From Parascedosporium putredinis (Eukaryota > Ascomycota > Sordariomycetes > Microascales > Microascaceae), in NCBI GenBank assembly GCA_949357655.1, contig CASHTG010000012.1:806001-870000 (forward strand): a stretch of DNA of 64,000 bases. The letters are read 5' to 3'. Below, piece after piece: positions 24,040 through 36,209 of the stretch; position 1 is the stretch's first letter, and every line of letters begins with the position of its first letter. A program made the translations under genes and the position numbers. The notes under the pieces are model-generated. The model was not told the DNA's origin, made no database searches, and was given only the letters and a program-made list of their open reading frames with translations.

Positions 24040-25065
24040 GAGTTCTCCACCCAAGCTAGAAAGCGGTGCTGCTTCTTGCTAGTCTCTGCGCGTCCACTAT
24101 GGGTGCCGTCGGTTGGTTGATCAATTGATGTACCCCAACCTTTTGGACTAAAGAGTCCCGTCAATCAAAGTAACCGTGCAGGCAGTTACGAGGTCGTCGC
24201 AGACCGAGGACGAGAGTTTTCGCTCCTCTTGGGAGATGACCGAAGGACCCACTCAAGGCGCTAGCGAGCACGTTTTTGCCTGCGGAATCTCCGCACGACG
24301 AGCGTATTCAGCGCGAGGAAGCTACACCACACACATCTATTGGAGCTTGGGGGACTGGTGCTCAGTTCTGGTTGGTGCTTGTGCCTTTGCAAAGGGTGTG
24401 ATCTACTCGGCACAATACTCATCAATGCTTCCTTGGCCCATTACTTCTGTCGAGAGAGCCACGAGATCCCTAAATAAGAAACGTAGTGGGCTTTCTCGTT
24501 TTCCATTTTCTCTCTCTCCTTCTCGAACCAGACCTAGCATTGAATACATCGAGAGAGCTTGCCAGTGCTCGAACCCTGGTTGAGGTGATCCACAGCTCAA
24601 GGTTGCTGTACAAGTAGTATTAGCTGCCAACTCCATTTCCCACGCCAGCTCCTACCGAGCCTTCCCGCCTCCCCTCGCCTCGCCTCGCGATATCATTTTA
24701 GCGGCGTATCGATAATAGAGTTGTAGCTTGTAGGCAAGGCAAAGGCGATCTTGGTCCCTTTTAGGATACATCTGAGGGCCGTCGCCGGAGCCGGATAGTG
24801 CATGGAGTCTCGGTTGCCGTCAGATCGAGTCATAAGGCCAGCTCGGAGTAACGTACCCCCTCGAACAAAAAGACCTTGAGACTTTTCCGATGTCATCATC
24901 CTCTTCGCCAAAATCTCCGATGGGCTCTCTTGGTAAAACAGGCAGCCAGGCCCACACTCCGTCCCTCCCACTCAAGCTAGGTCCGCAGTAATATTTTGTT
25001 ATGCTCTGGCTTTTGGCCCTCCCATTCAATTCGCCCATGCCATCAATCCACTGATTGATCCATCC

Positions 25066-25290
25066 AACCCTCCATCCCATCCTTTCCTTTACTAGCTCTC
25101 TACCTTTCTCCGTCTCCTCTTTTTTCTTTTATTTTTTGTTCCCTTTTCCTGGCCCTCTTTTTTCTTCCCTTCGTTTAAACTTTCTCTCTGCCCTGATCCC
25201 TCCCATCCTTTGGTTTCCTATTTTCCCCTCCTTCCTGTTTTTTTTTTTCTTTCTTTTTCTTTCTTCTCCTCTTTCTGCCATCCCATCTCG
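25066..25290 (+). promoter_or_regulatory. Pyrimidine-rich tract upstream of the ABC transporter
   Basis: About 220 bases of almost pure C and T on the coding strand, ending some 550 bases before the ATG at 25,844. CT-rich blocks near the transcription start are common in filamentous fungi. A second, shorter block lies at about 25,520-25,620. Confidence 0.5.
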
Positions 25291-25843
25291 CCGTCATTCG
25301 GAGACGGCCTAGCATCTTCCTAGGGCGACGCTGCTATTCGCTAGTAGGCGCAGAGCTTGAACAACCGCTCTTCCCCGCGTGCATGCATTGGTATATACAT
25401 ATGTTGCAACGCCGGTGTGCCGCACAAGTCTCCGTTACGCGGTACTCTCGTCACTAATCCGCCACAGTCGAGGGGCGCTTTCTTTGCTCTTGGCCCTCCA
25501 CCAAATTGTGAACAGCTTCGAAACTTTTTTCATTTCTTTTTCTTTATCAATCTCTCTCCTGCCACCGCCCCTTGCTTCCTTTTTCCGGGGCTTCTAGTTT
25601 TTTCTCCCTCTCCTCTCCAGCGCCGGCAGCCATTCCTTAATACCCCACGCTGTTGTAACCGACCGGTCGCCTTGATTGCTTCGCCCACGCCGAAGCTCCC
25701 CAATCCGCGACCGAACCGAGCAAAAAACCTGCCAGAAAAGGCATTTTGCACCATCACACCCACGGCGCCAGGGAGAATACACAACCGATTCAACCCGCTC
25801 ACCTGCGTGCGCGCGTGGTGCGGCCCTTTTCTTCCCCGCAAAG

Positions 25844-28800
25844 ATGAAGGACCACTTCGCGCAGTGTGACTGGCCGATATGGCGTGTTGACGATTTGACG
25901 CCGTGCTTCAAATCTCAGTAAGTTTTGGCTTTTTCCCTCCCTTGCGGTATTCCACCGCTATCACGTCATGGCTATTGAAGCCCTTGTTTTGCCCTTCTTA
26001 GTGGCCAAGGCGTCTAAGAAATGCTGCCTTCTCCTGGTCGTCCAGCGACGTCTAGCATAATCAGTGCATCCACCATCCTCTCGTTTTGTGCTAACTAGTA
26101 ATGTCTGTAGTTATCTAAGAATTCTCTTACCAGTAATTGTAGTAGGACTATCGGTGCTACAAATCGTCTCCTACAATGTCCGGCGAGCCGTCAAGGCGAG
26201 ACGAAATTCCGCTTACCATCGCATCCCGGATAGCCACCCCAACACTGCCGAAGCACATACTGGAATCCCTCCTGATGAAGAGGTTGGAGACGAAGATGAG
26301 GATGACGATCTTCTAGAGATCAACGGCGGCCGTTTGGCCCTCGTCAAGACAAATACCCGGGGCTCCGTGGTCCAAGCTGACAACCCTCCCGCCGAGCGAA
26401 TCTTTGTCGTGGTCGAGCTCTTCGCCATTGCGGGCCTCGTCGCCATCAATGCCATCTCCTGGTCTATGGAACTGGTAGTGGTAGCGGTAGCGCACGCTTC
26501 GGTTCTCTCGTTGGTATTATTCTATGGCTCTACGTCCTCATCTTGGTCAGTCTCCGTCTCTTCCTCGGAAACACCAAGTGGCGCGTGCCACGCCTTTGGA
26601 ACCACACAGCAACCATCTACTCCGTCCAATGGCTTGCTCTGCTCGTCTTCTTCCGGTCTGCCTTTATCAACCCCCTTCTCAGCTGGCGCAGGTCCTCTCC
26701 TTCACTGAATTTGGCCTCGCCTCAATCCTCTTCTTCATGGCCATCAACACCCGAAAAGGCAACAAGACTGTTTTGTTGGAATGGGAGAATGGAATCGAGC
26801 CTTCACGAGAACCCCTAGCGTCGCTCTTCTCCCTCGCAACCTTTACTTGGGTTGATCCTATTATTTGGAACGGCTTCAAGAACACGACGGAAATGTCCAT
26901 GGTGTGGAACCTCCTTCCCAAGGACAAGGCCGCCTCCGTTCTCGCTGATTACCGTACCATGAAGAGAACCACCTCGCTGGCCGTTCACCTGCTCAAGTAC
27001 TTCAAGGGTCCCCTCGTCTACCAGTCCCTCATGGCCGCCGTCTCCGGGGCGCTCACCTTCGCTCCTACTCTGCTCCTCAAGGCTATTCTCGAGTATGTAG
27101 AGCGTCCTGAGGCCGCGCCCATGAACGTCCTCTGGCTCTACATCATCCTCCTTCCTCTAGTAGACATTGTCCGCTCTGTCGCCGATGGTATTGCCCTATG
27201 GATTGGCCGCAAGATTTGCATCCGCATCCGGGCAATCATTGTGGGGAGATCTATGCCAAGGCTTTGCGACGCAAGGCGGCCACGACCAAAGACACAGTTC
27301 TCGGAGAGGAGAAGAAGAGCAAACCCGACGAACCGGTCGCCCAGGAAAACGAGGGCGTGATTTCCAAAGCCAAGCGCGCGCTCGGATTGAAGAAGAAGAA
27401 GAACAATAACAGCAATGGCGATGATTCAGCTACCACTTCCGACAACGGAGATGACAAGAAGGAAGAGCCCGTCAATGATGAACAAGCAAACCTCGGTACC
27501 ATCATCAATTTGATGTCCGTGGACAGCTTCAAGATTGCCGATATCACTGCCTATCTCCACTTCCTTTGCGCCATGGCTCCCATCCAACTCATCTTGGCCG
27601 TCGTTCTCCTCTGGAGGGTCATGGGCCTCAGCTCTATCCCTGGCCTCATTGTCATGGTCATCCTGCTTCCCGTCAACTATCTCTTCGCCCGCGGTTTCGC
27701 CAAAACCTCCAAGAGGATTCTTACCGCCACTGACAAGCGTATGAACGTTACCAACGAGGTCCTCCAGAATATCCGCATCATCAAGTTTTTTGCCTGGGAG
27801 TCTCGGTTCAGCACCATCGTTGACGAGAAGCGCGCGGTCGAGCTCAAGGCCCTCCGCTCGAGATATATCCTCTGGGCATGCGCAGTCGCCGTGTGGAATT
27901 CGGTTCCCATTCTCATCACCTTCTTCTCCTTCCTCGTGTACACCATGGTCGAAAACAAGCCCCTCTATCCCTCGGTTGCGTTCACAGCCATCTCACTTTT
28001 CATGCTTCTCCGCATCCCTCTTGACCAGTTCGGTGACATGATTGCCCACGTACAGGAGACCAAGGTCTCGCTCGATCGTGTCGAGGAATTCCTAACTGAG
28101 GCGGAAACAGAAAAGTATGAGCAGCTCGGCAAGGATAATGTCGACGAGAATGGCAACAAGGTTATCGGATTCAGCGATGCCACTTTCGTCTGGGGTGGCA
28201 AGAACGAAGTGAAGCAAGACGGTTCCATGAATTTCCGGTTGCTCGATCTCAATGTCAAGTTCGAAATCGGCAAGCTCAACATCATCTCTGGCCCCACCGG
28301 AGCCGGAAAGTCTTCCATGCTGATGGCCCTTCTCGGCGAGATGACCCTGATGGATGGCAAGGTCTTTTGCCCTGGCGGCAGGAGCCGCGAGGATGTTCGA
28401 CCTGACCCCGCCACCGGCCTCGCGGACACCATTGCGTATGCGGCGCAGAGCCCTTGGCTTGTTAATGCGAACATCAAGGACAATATCCTCTTCGCCGCCC
28501 CTTATGATGAACAGCGATACAAGGACGTCATTGTTGCCTGCGCTCTTGAGCGTGATCTCGACATCCTAGACGAAGGCGATGAAACCCTAGTAGGCGAGAA
28601 GGGTATCTCGCTTTCTGGTGGCCAAAAGCAGCGTATTTCCTTGGCCCGCGCGCTCTACTCCAACTCCCAACACATCCTCCTTGACGACTGTTTGAGCGCC
28701 GTCGACTCCCACACAGCCAAATGGATCTTCCACAACTGCATCACGGGCCCGCTCATGAAGAACCGTACTTGCGTCCTTGTGACGCACAATATCCAGCTTT

Positions 28801-31186
28801 GTGCGCCAGCGGCAGACTTTATCGTGGTCCTAGATAACGGTCGCGTCGTCGCTCAGGGGTCAGCGGATGATGTAATTGATTCCGGCAAGCTTGGAGAGGA
28901 TGTCCAGAAGACCAAGCCACCGTCTCGCGACGCCTCTCGCGTGCCTTCGCGAGTCCCGTCCACCCTTGGTGAGCAGAGCGGCGAAACCGTCATTGATAAC
29001 ATCGGAGGTGTTAGCGCCATTAAGCCTGATACCGACAAGAAAAAGAAGGAAAAGAAGCATGCCATGGCTGAGAAGAAGGCCGAGGGCTCCGTCAAGTGGC
29101 CTGTCCTTAACCTGTACCTTCAAGCCATGGGACCTTGGTGGTTCTGGGTTGTCGCTCTCGTCGTCTTTACCGTCCAGCAAATGAGCGCCGTCGTAACCAA
29201 CTTCTGGGTCCGAGAATGGAGCAACCAGTATCAGGTCGAGGAGAGCTCCGGCGGATCCGGTGGCTTCTACGCCTCATCCTTCTCCATCAGGCCCCACGAA
29301 GTGTCTTCCAGCGCCCTATCGGCCCACTCGGCCCAATCCGCCGTCGCTTCGTGGGTCCACAAGGCTAACTCGGTTACCCTGCTCTCCGTTGTCGCGCCTG
29401 AGGTCAACGCTCTCTACTACATTGCCGTGCTCGCCCTCATCGGCGTCGCGGGCGCGGTTGCGGCCTTCATCCGAGACACTTGGCTCTTCTACGGCTCGCT
29501 GACTGCCTCGCGCAAGATCCACACCGACCTCATGCAGTCCGTCACTAAGGCCAAGTTCAAGTTCTTCGACGTCACACCGCTCGGCCAGATCATGAACCGC
29601 TTCAGCAAGGATCTCGAGGCCGTAGATCAAGAAATTGCGCCCATTGCCATTAGCGTTTTGTCCTGTGCACTTAGTATCGTTATCACGATCATTGTCATCT
29701 CGTCAATTACGCCCCTTTTCCTCGTTGCTGGTCTCTTCATCACCCTAGCCTTCTGGCTGGTTGGAGCGCTCTATCTCAACACGTCTCGTGACCTCAAACG
29801 TCTCGAGTCAGTGCAACGCAGCCCCCTGTTCCAGCAGTTTGGTGAAACCTTGACAGGAATGACGACGATCAGAGCCTACGGGGACGAGCGACGATTCATC
29901 CGAGAGAACCTTTCCAAGATCAACGCGCAATCGCGTCCGTTCATCTACCTTTGGGCCTGTAATAGATGGCTCGCGTTTAGATGCGACATGCTTGGTGATC
30001 TCGTGGCCTTCTCCGCCGGTGTCTTTGTGATCCTCAGCCTCGGCAAGATCGACCCCGGTGCGGCTGGTATTTCGCTCAGTTACGCTATCTCCTTCACGGA
30101 AAACATCCTCTGGCTCGTTCGACTGTACGCCATGAATGAGCAAAACATGAACTCGGTCGAGCGCATCAAGGAATACCTCGATGTCGAGCAAGAAGCCGTG
30201 GCGGTAGTGGAAGACAACCGTCCTGCCACAAGCTGGCCCAGTGAGGGCTCCGTCGAGTTCGTGAACTACACGACCAGGTACCGAGAAGAGCTGGATCCTG
30301 TCCTTCGCAACGTCACATTCAAGATTGAGCCCCGTCAGAAGGTGGGTATCGTCGGACGAACGGGCGCGGGCAAGAGCTCTCTCGCCCTCGCCATCTTCCG
30401 CGCCCTTGAAGCAGAGACTGGTAAGATCCTGATTGATGGTGTCGATATCGGTCTCATGGGCCTCCAGGATCTCCGCCAGGCCATCACCATCGTGCCCCAG
30501 GACCCCACGTTGTTCATGGGCACCCTCCGCTCCAACCTCGACCCGTTCGGCATTTTCACGGACGAAGAGATCTTTGAGGCCCTTCGCCGCGTTCACCTCA
30601 TTGGAGATTCCCCCAACACGCCTGCGACCAGGAGCAACCTCCTACTCCCCGACACTCCCACCATTGTAGTTGATGATGAAGCGGGGACACCAACGGAAAC
30701 GCGAACAAGCTTAGGAGCGGTGCCACCACCCCCACCCTCATCACGAACAAGAACGTCTTCCTTGACCTCTCGTCGCAAGTTACCGAGTCCGGAAACAATC
30801 TTTCTCAAGGGCAGCGGCAGCTTCTCTGCCTTGCGCGCGCCATGCTCCGGGCTCCCAACGTGTTGGTTATGGATGAGGCGACTGCCTCGATCGACTACGC
30901 GACCGACTCAAAGATTCAAAAGACAATCCGTGACCTTACTAGCACCATCATCACAATTGCCCACCGTCTTCAGACCATTGTGGACTACGATAGGGTGCTG
31001 GTTTTGGACAGGGGCGAGGTCGTCGAATTCGGCCATCCTTACGATCTGATGCAAATCGAAAAGGGATCTTTCAGGTCCATGTGCGAGACCAGTGGAGAGT
31101 TTGACCTGCTTTTCAAGGCAGCCAAGAAGGCGTGGCAGGGAGCCGAACTCGTCTCCGTAGATGAGGATGACACGCACCAACCGTAA
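25844..31186 (+). CDS. ABCC (MRP)-type full ABC transporter, Ybt1-like (four frameshifts)
   Basis: This is an ATP-driven exporter of organic anions or conjugates, probably at the vacuole as in yeast Ybt1. Exon 1 is 25,844-25,917; a 193-base intron ends at 26,110 (branch CTAAC); exon 2 runs to the TAA at 31,186. Repaired length is about 1,717 residues. The order is an N-terminal hydrophobic region, TMD1, NBD1, TMD2, NBD2. NBD1 has Walker A Gly-Pro-Thr-Gly-Ala-Gly-Lys-Ser (28,291 on), signature Leu-Ser-Gly-Gly-Gln (28,611) and Walker B ending Asp-Asp, the degenerate site usual in ABCC. NBD2 has Walker A near 30,354, signature Leu-Ser-Gln-Gly-Gln (30,800) and Walker B ending Asp-Glu. A low-complexity insert of about 40 residues sits before the NBD2 signature. 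Single bases are missing at 26,474-26,475, 26,671-26,675, 27,243-27,246 and 30,683-30,686. The substrate is not known. Confidence 0.93.
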
Positions 31187-31995
31187 GGGGAAGGTGGGAG
31201 TTGACAGAAGAAAGAGTTTGCATCGCGAGACGCAAAAAGGAAAAAAAGAAGGAAATAAGAAAAAAAAAGAGAAAAAAAAACCGGAAAGGAGGGATGAAGC
31301 GGGTAGAAAGAGGCCCGAATGTATCATTCCATTGTCAGCTATAAAAGTCTCTATCTTGTTATCTCTCATTGAGTCAAAAAGCGGTTCACGACTGTTGTTG
31401 TGTGAACTTAAGGGGAAGGGTTGGAGAGCACGATCACATTGAGCGGCGTTTTTGGCGACCGAGTTGGATTCTGTTTTCCACAGGGTGCATAAATAATGTT
31501 CCTTTGAGTCTGTCAATCTATAATTTTCTATTGTCTTCAATTAAGGGTGCCGAGCCCTCACTCTGTGAAGTGAAATGATGACTGGCTGCAAGTTGCGAAG
31601 ATGGAGAGCTATAGTCGACTCACGAGCCTGGGCTGCCGACAGAACGCGCCATATTCTCTCGTGTTGGCTCGTGTCTGCAGCCTTTGGGGCCGTTTCCATG
31701 TTAGTTTCGTATTCCCCCTCCTATGACTAAGCAGGTTATCGGTGCTGCCTGGGATCAGAGGCGCAGCATTGATATTCACTTCGCCCCCCATCCTTTGCCT
31801 CTCGTTTTTTTAATAACCTTGAGTTTCATTTAAGTGTTATATTGTCGAAGAGAAGAGATAGAAAGAAGAGAAACGAAGCCTGCAGGTGTTTTGCTTGAAT
31901 TTGAGCCTTGTGAATCTCCTCTTCCCTTTCTTTTCCCTACCCTTGGAAGGGAATATTCCCTATCACGCTCGAACCCACAGAGGAGACCTCCGAAG
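31187..31995. other. Spacer between the ABC transporter and the PPxY membrane protein
   Basis: The first 150 bases are A-rich 3' UTR (31,230-31,300). The remainder should hold the promoter and leader of the next plus-strand gene. No gene is seen. Confidence 0.5.
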
Positions 31996-33356
31996 ATGAC
32001 CAAGACTGATATCGACGCCAAGGTCCCCTTGCTCGCGGAGCCCCCGTCATCCCAACGGGCGAGTCTTCCAACTCCACTCTCCCCGCTTACACGGTTGATC
32101 TGGTACCAGCAGTATCGGTAGCCGCCTCACCTTTTAGCAATGAGGCTGATGAAGACGACGTGACCGACCTACCACCGAGCTACGCGGCACTGACCCCTCA
32201 CGCACCACTTTCCGCACCACTTGCTCCTACCAATGCTCCCCGCAGCCTGCTCGCTGCTTCGGCAGCCCAGAAGAAGGCGATGAGACGTACCTGGACTCCA
32301 GGCTGGACGGGGACGCCGAGTACCTACAGCGATGGATGGAACACCTAGCCGAGTTCCCACCGCGGCCGTTTATCCACATCCGGGGCGAGCACAGGGAGAC
32401 GGAACGGCAAAAGGATAAGAACGAAACCAAAACGGTTGTGGATTTCGACGTGAAGCTAGAGCTCACGGCGTTCCTCTACCGCGATGTTAAGACGCGCAGC
32501 GCATGGCGTACGGTACGGACGGTGGACAATGCCGAAAACGTGCGGAGAGGCACGTCTCTGCGGAAGAGAGCCAAGGGCTGCAGGCGCGGGTGCAGGGCTC
32601 GGAGGAACCGGCGGGAGGCGCCGGGGCCCATCCACTTGGGCGACGACGAGGAAGTTGGAGACCAGAAGCCCACGCTGATGGAGTGGTGCCACCGGTACTG
32701 CGCGAGCCACGCACCGCTCAAGACATTTCGGTTGAAGCGCACCGTGCAGGGGCTCGACGAGAGGTGGCTCCGGGGCCGAATCGACTCGCTGATCCGTGAC
32801 ACGGGCTACCGCGGAAGGGTGCACGTCACGTTCCCCGTAGTGGGGAGTCGGCTACGGTGTACTCGGCCGGCAAGGTCAACGAGCTGCGCCTTACGCGCTG
32901 GGTGAGGTGGGTGTTCTACCTGACCCTACTCTTCCTGCTATCGTGGCCGTACCTCTTCTTCAGCACCAAGAGGTTCGAGGTCTTTGTCGCGGACTGGTAC
33001 TTTTCGCGGCCTCTTTCCCCGGGTGGAGAGGACGAGAGTGAAACCGGCGCCGGTAGCGGTAGTGGAAGTGGCCGTGCCAGCGGCGGCGGTCACCGTCCCG
33101 TTAGGGGTTCACCCTGCCGGGCGAGGAGCAAAGAGAATACGCTTCCGTGAGTGAGGAGGGGCTGATGAACATCTGGGCGCGGGCGATTCAAAAGGCGGTC
33201 ATGTCGCGGCGGCAGGGCGAACTCGATCAGAGGGATCTGGGGTGGGAAGAGATGAATACGGCGTTTGACAGGGACGGGGACCAGGGCGTGGTTGGGACCG
33301 TCGTCGGCGCCATGGGGTTAGTGCAGAGGCAGTTTGGCTGGGGCGGTGATACTTGA
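31996..33356 (+). CDS. Single-pass membrane protein with PPxY motif, conserved fungal family of unknown role (four frameshifts)
   Basis: I recognise the family as widely present but uncharacterised in filamentous ascomycetes; some annotations call it 'ABC transporter family', without a visible ATPase motif here. Repaired length is about 454 residues with no intron. The N-terminus is disordered and acidic and holds Leu-Pro-Pro-Ser-Tyr near 32,170, a PPxY motif that could bind WW domains of an Rsp5-type ubiquitin ligase. A conserved soluble block follows, starting Trp-Met-Glu-His-Leu (32,333) with Glu-Trp-Cys-His-Arg-Tyr-Cys near 32,680. One strong hydrophobic segment (Phe-Tyr-Leu-Thr-Leu-Leu-Phe-Leu-Leu) lies near 32,915-32,960, then a Gly/Ser-rich linker and a C-terminal helix-rich tail. 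Bases are missing at CCCCC 32,041-32,045, CCC 32,266-32,268, GGGG 32,842-32,845 and GGGG 33,104-33,107. It follows the ABC gene in the same direction. Confidence 0.7.
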
Positions 33357-35364
33357 TTCGACACGCAACCAGAGCCCTCGTTTGACGATGTCTCGCTTCG
33401 CGTTGAGTGTCATTTACTTTTATGTTTAAACTCCGGCCGAGTCCGTTTCCTTTATCATAGGAGTCAGGGCAACACATTACCAGGATCAGGGTTTTTTTCT
33501 CTCTTTGTCCACTTCAGTTGTTTTCGTTTCCTTTGTCCGGAGGACTGATAATTCCCCTCTCTCAAGAACTTTTTACATGCCACATATCTCCCCCAAACCA
33601 CGTTGGGAGGATCCGGGCGCCGTATACCCTGGAGCTGGCCGGTCAGGCTAGCCCAGACAGATTGTTTCTTTTTTACAAAGTTACTTATAGCGACGCTCTC
33701 ACCACACTTGAATTTAATATACGCGCACATACACGTGCATTGCTACAAAATTTCATAGAGCACCTCCGCCTAATTCGCATGTATCTTGGACCCCTTCCAG
33801 TCCAGTTTCCCACGGGCCCCCAGTCTTGCCGCCCCAGGATAGATGGGGGCAACCTGCCGGCAGCCGCAAGAGGGGGTTTGTTGGCTTGATTTGCTGCGCG
33901 CCGTGCAAGTCTATGGATGTTGGGCATTTGCTCTTCCGTGTGGTCGGCACACCCACCTGGCTCAGCACATCACGCATATACACACACTCTCTCGTACAGC
34001 CCTTCAACTCTCCTCGGTGCCCTCACCCTTCCTCGGAGAGCGTGCTTTCACTTCCTCCCTTGCTACCCGAAGTGCGTGGGGGCTGTGGGCGTGACCTAGA
34101 AGCGGGCTGGGCGTCCATGTAAACCAGCCCCTCTCCTATTCTTTTCTTTCTGCCTACACATCTCTATTCATTAAGCTTTTCCGTCTTAATGCGGCCGCCT
34201 AGTTTACATGACGCCCGTTAGATGAGAGCTACGCAATCGATCGGAACGCGAAGACGCAGTGCCTCACCTCGGGCGCTTGCGGCGCCCCAGTGTGGAGGGC
34301 CATGACGCGCTTTCCCACATGGCCCGCTAAATTTTGTATTTCCAGCAGAGCCGATGATCAAAGAAAAGAGGCGCTTCCCCGGTTGCCGACTGATCCCCCC
34401 TCTCCTTCCGCTGGCAAGGCAGAGGGGCTCCACCCGCCAACGCCAGGAACGTCACACTTGCATGAAGGGACGTCAAGAGGAAGTCCTGTTGTCATGCGGT
34501 GGGGGCGCGCAACACAAAACGAGGGGTGGAGCACTAGATAGGGAAAGATACTCTTTGTCTTTACGGGTGGATAGAATAGGAGAGACGGAGAAACGAGTAG
34601 AAGGATAGGGTAACCAAGTGTTTTAAGTTACATGCGTCACTAACATCCGCGGATGTATAGTATCTATTTTCAACGCTCTTGCGCTACTTGTCTTGATGTA
34701 CCAATCGATAGATATTGAAAGGGGCAAGAGGGGATTTGTTCACAGTGTATCCCCTCGTCTCTTCACTGGCTTTGGAATGGCCTCCAGCGAAATGACGACG
34801 TCGATGGGTCCAATCCCATCAGGATATCGTTCGAAAATCCACATGGGCCAAGCATGAGAGGAAGTGATTGGAGCACAAGGTCGCCCAAGGGCTTGGTCCG
34901 GAGATCCCGTCATGCTCGATCCACATTAACCCTCGTTTACAGTGTCCCTCGATCAATTAATCGATTCTTCGAGGTAAGGGTGGCGGGCCAAAAAGAAAAT
35001 GGGAGGGGAGAAGTGGAAGGGTGGCACAAGGAAGATGGTTGCGGCCGATTTTAGCGAAAACCTGGAGTTGGATCGTGATGACATCACCGACTTGTACGCG
35101 CGGGAACACAGATGTCTCGAGCACCCCATCAACCAACCCAGTAATGAAATCATAGGATGTAATCGGCTTGGTTATATGTCCACGGAAGGAAATAGGAGTC
35201 GAAATGGTGTATATAAGTCAAGCAGATTTACCCCTTCGATCGAGGAATTGAAAGAGCAGATTTCAGCATCAACAAACAAACTCCAAGCACTTCAATCCAA
35301 ATCAAGCACAATACCACAACACATTCCCCTCACGGAAAACCAACCTCACACACAAACCACCAAA
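33357..35364. other. Intergenic, no gene seen
   Basis: Two kilobases without a supported coding frame. From about 35,190 to 35,364 the plus strand becomes A/C-rich with CAAACCACCAAA just before the next ATG, typical of a fungal leader. A TATATAA element (35,210-35,216) lies about 150 bases upstream of that ATG. Confidence 0.45.
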
Positions 35365-35725
35365 ATGGATAACCGATCTCAGCAACAGGGTCAGGGCCAG
35401 CAGGTCCCCAGCAGCAGGTTCCTCAGCAGCAGGTTCCTCAACAACAAGTGCCTCAGCAGCAGCAGCAGCAGCAGCAGAGTATGTCCGCACCCTTGCCCCT
35501 GCCCCCACCCCCTACGGACTCGCCCACAGACCCGTAGGTTTCCGTAAGTTTTCAACATTGCTAACACCATCTTTTCCAGACCCCGGCCTTGTTGGCGGGC
35601 TCCTCGGCGGCGTCGGAAACACAGTTGACGGCGTTGTTGGCAATGCGCCCGTCGTAGGCGGACTTCTCGGCGGCAACAAGCAGGGCGGTGGCGGTGGTCT
35701 CCTCGGCGGCGGCGGTCTTCTGTAA
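35365..35725 (+). CDS. Small Gln-rich / GGLLGG-repeat protein, unknown function (two frameshifts, one very short intron)
   Basis: After repair the product is about 108 residues. The N-terminal half is a glutamine-rich segment with repeated Val-Pro-Gln-Gln-Gln units and eight consecutive Gln from a CAG run, followed by a Pro-rich stretch. The C-terminal half is built from Gly-Gly-Leu-Leu-Gly-Gly units separated by Val/Asn-rich linkers and ends Gly-Gly-Leu-Leu. No signal peptide or TM segment is seen. The intron at 35,544-35,579 (GTAAGT, GCTAAC, CCAG) would be only 36 bases; a 46-base alternative with donor GTAGGT at 35,534 would need a different frame correction. Bases appear missing at CCCC 35,406-35,409 and CCC 35,531-35,533. 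A TATATAA element upstream and a CAAACCACC leader support a real gene. The function is unknown. Confidence 0.55.
35454..35477 (+). repeat. (CAG)8 microsatellite inside the Q-rich gene
   Basis: Eight CAG units encode eight Gln in the corrected frame; in the uncorrected frame they read as Ser. Such tracts vary in length between strains. Confidence 0.85.
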
Positions 35726-36209
35726 ATGAACCTAGCACGCTTTAATGACTTCAATGTTTTGTCGGGAGGATGGTTATGATAATTATTACTACTAGCATTC
35801 CATTAGTCTTTTTATGAATGAACCCAGACTTTGGACACAATCCCTTTGCTTTGAAACAGCCATATTGGAATGAAATCTATTGTGCCTTCTACTTTTGTCT
35901 CCCTTGTTTTCCGCGCTGTACGAAGCAATATCTAAACGAGAAAGCTCTCTGTGCTGTGAACTCGAGAGTGGGAGCACTGGCTCGATCAGTTGCCGAAATG
36001 ACAAAGCCGCGCTGCTGGAACTCTGTCCCCCAGACTACAAGGCTTCAATTATTTACCCCGCCAAAAGCCCCCAAGAAAAATCTCCTGAATCGCGGGGCAG
36101 ACTAGAATGCCAACCACCTCCTCGTAGATCACATCCCATTGCATTCGAGACCTGATTCGACAAAACGGAAGCGAATATCTCCCTAGCTTCTCCGTAGTCA
36201 AATTCCACC
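35726..36209. other. Short spacer between the Q-rich gene and the adaptin-binding gene
   Basis: This should hold the 3' end of the Q-rich gene and the promoter of the next gene. No coding frame of interest is seen. Confidence 0.5.

Larger units (their letters stand above)
18241..25843. other. Gene-poor 7.6 kb between SEC61 and the ABC transporter
   Basis: It begins with the SEC61 3' UTR and ends with the ABC transporter promoter. I find no coding sequence: open frames are under 180 codons, differ in every frame and show no domains. It contains T-rich tracts (19,330-19,380), a 19-A run (21,460-21,478), short inverted repeats built on GATCCAT/ATGGATC, and the pyrimidine tract at 25,066-25,290. 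No tRNA or 5S rRNA was recognised by eye. Confidence 0.45.

Noticed and set aside
3302..31186. Secondary-metabolite cluster (MFS pump, Zn2Cys6 regulator, ABC pump)
   Set aside because: No backbone or tailoring enzyme is present, and housekeeping genes (MOD5, SEC61) sit between the two pumps.
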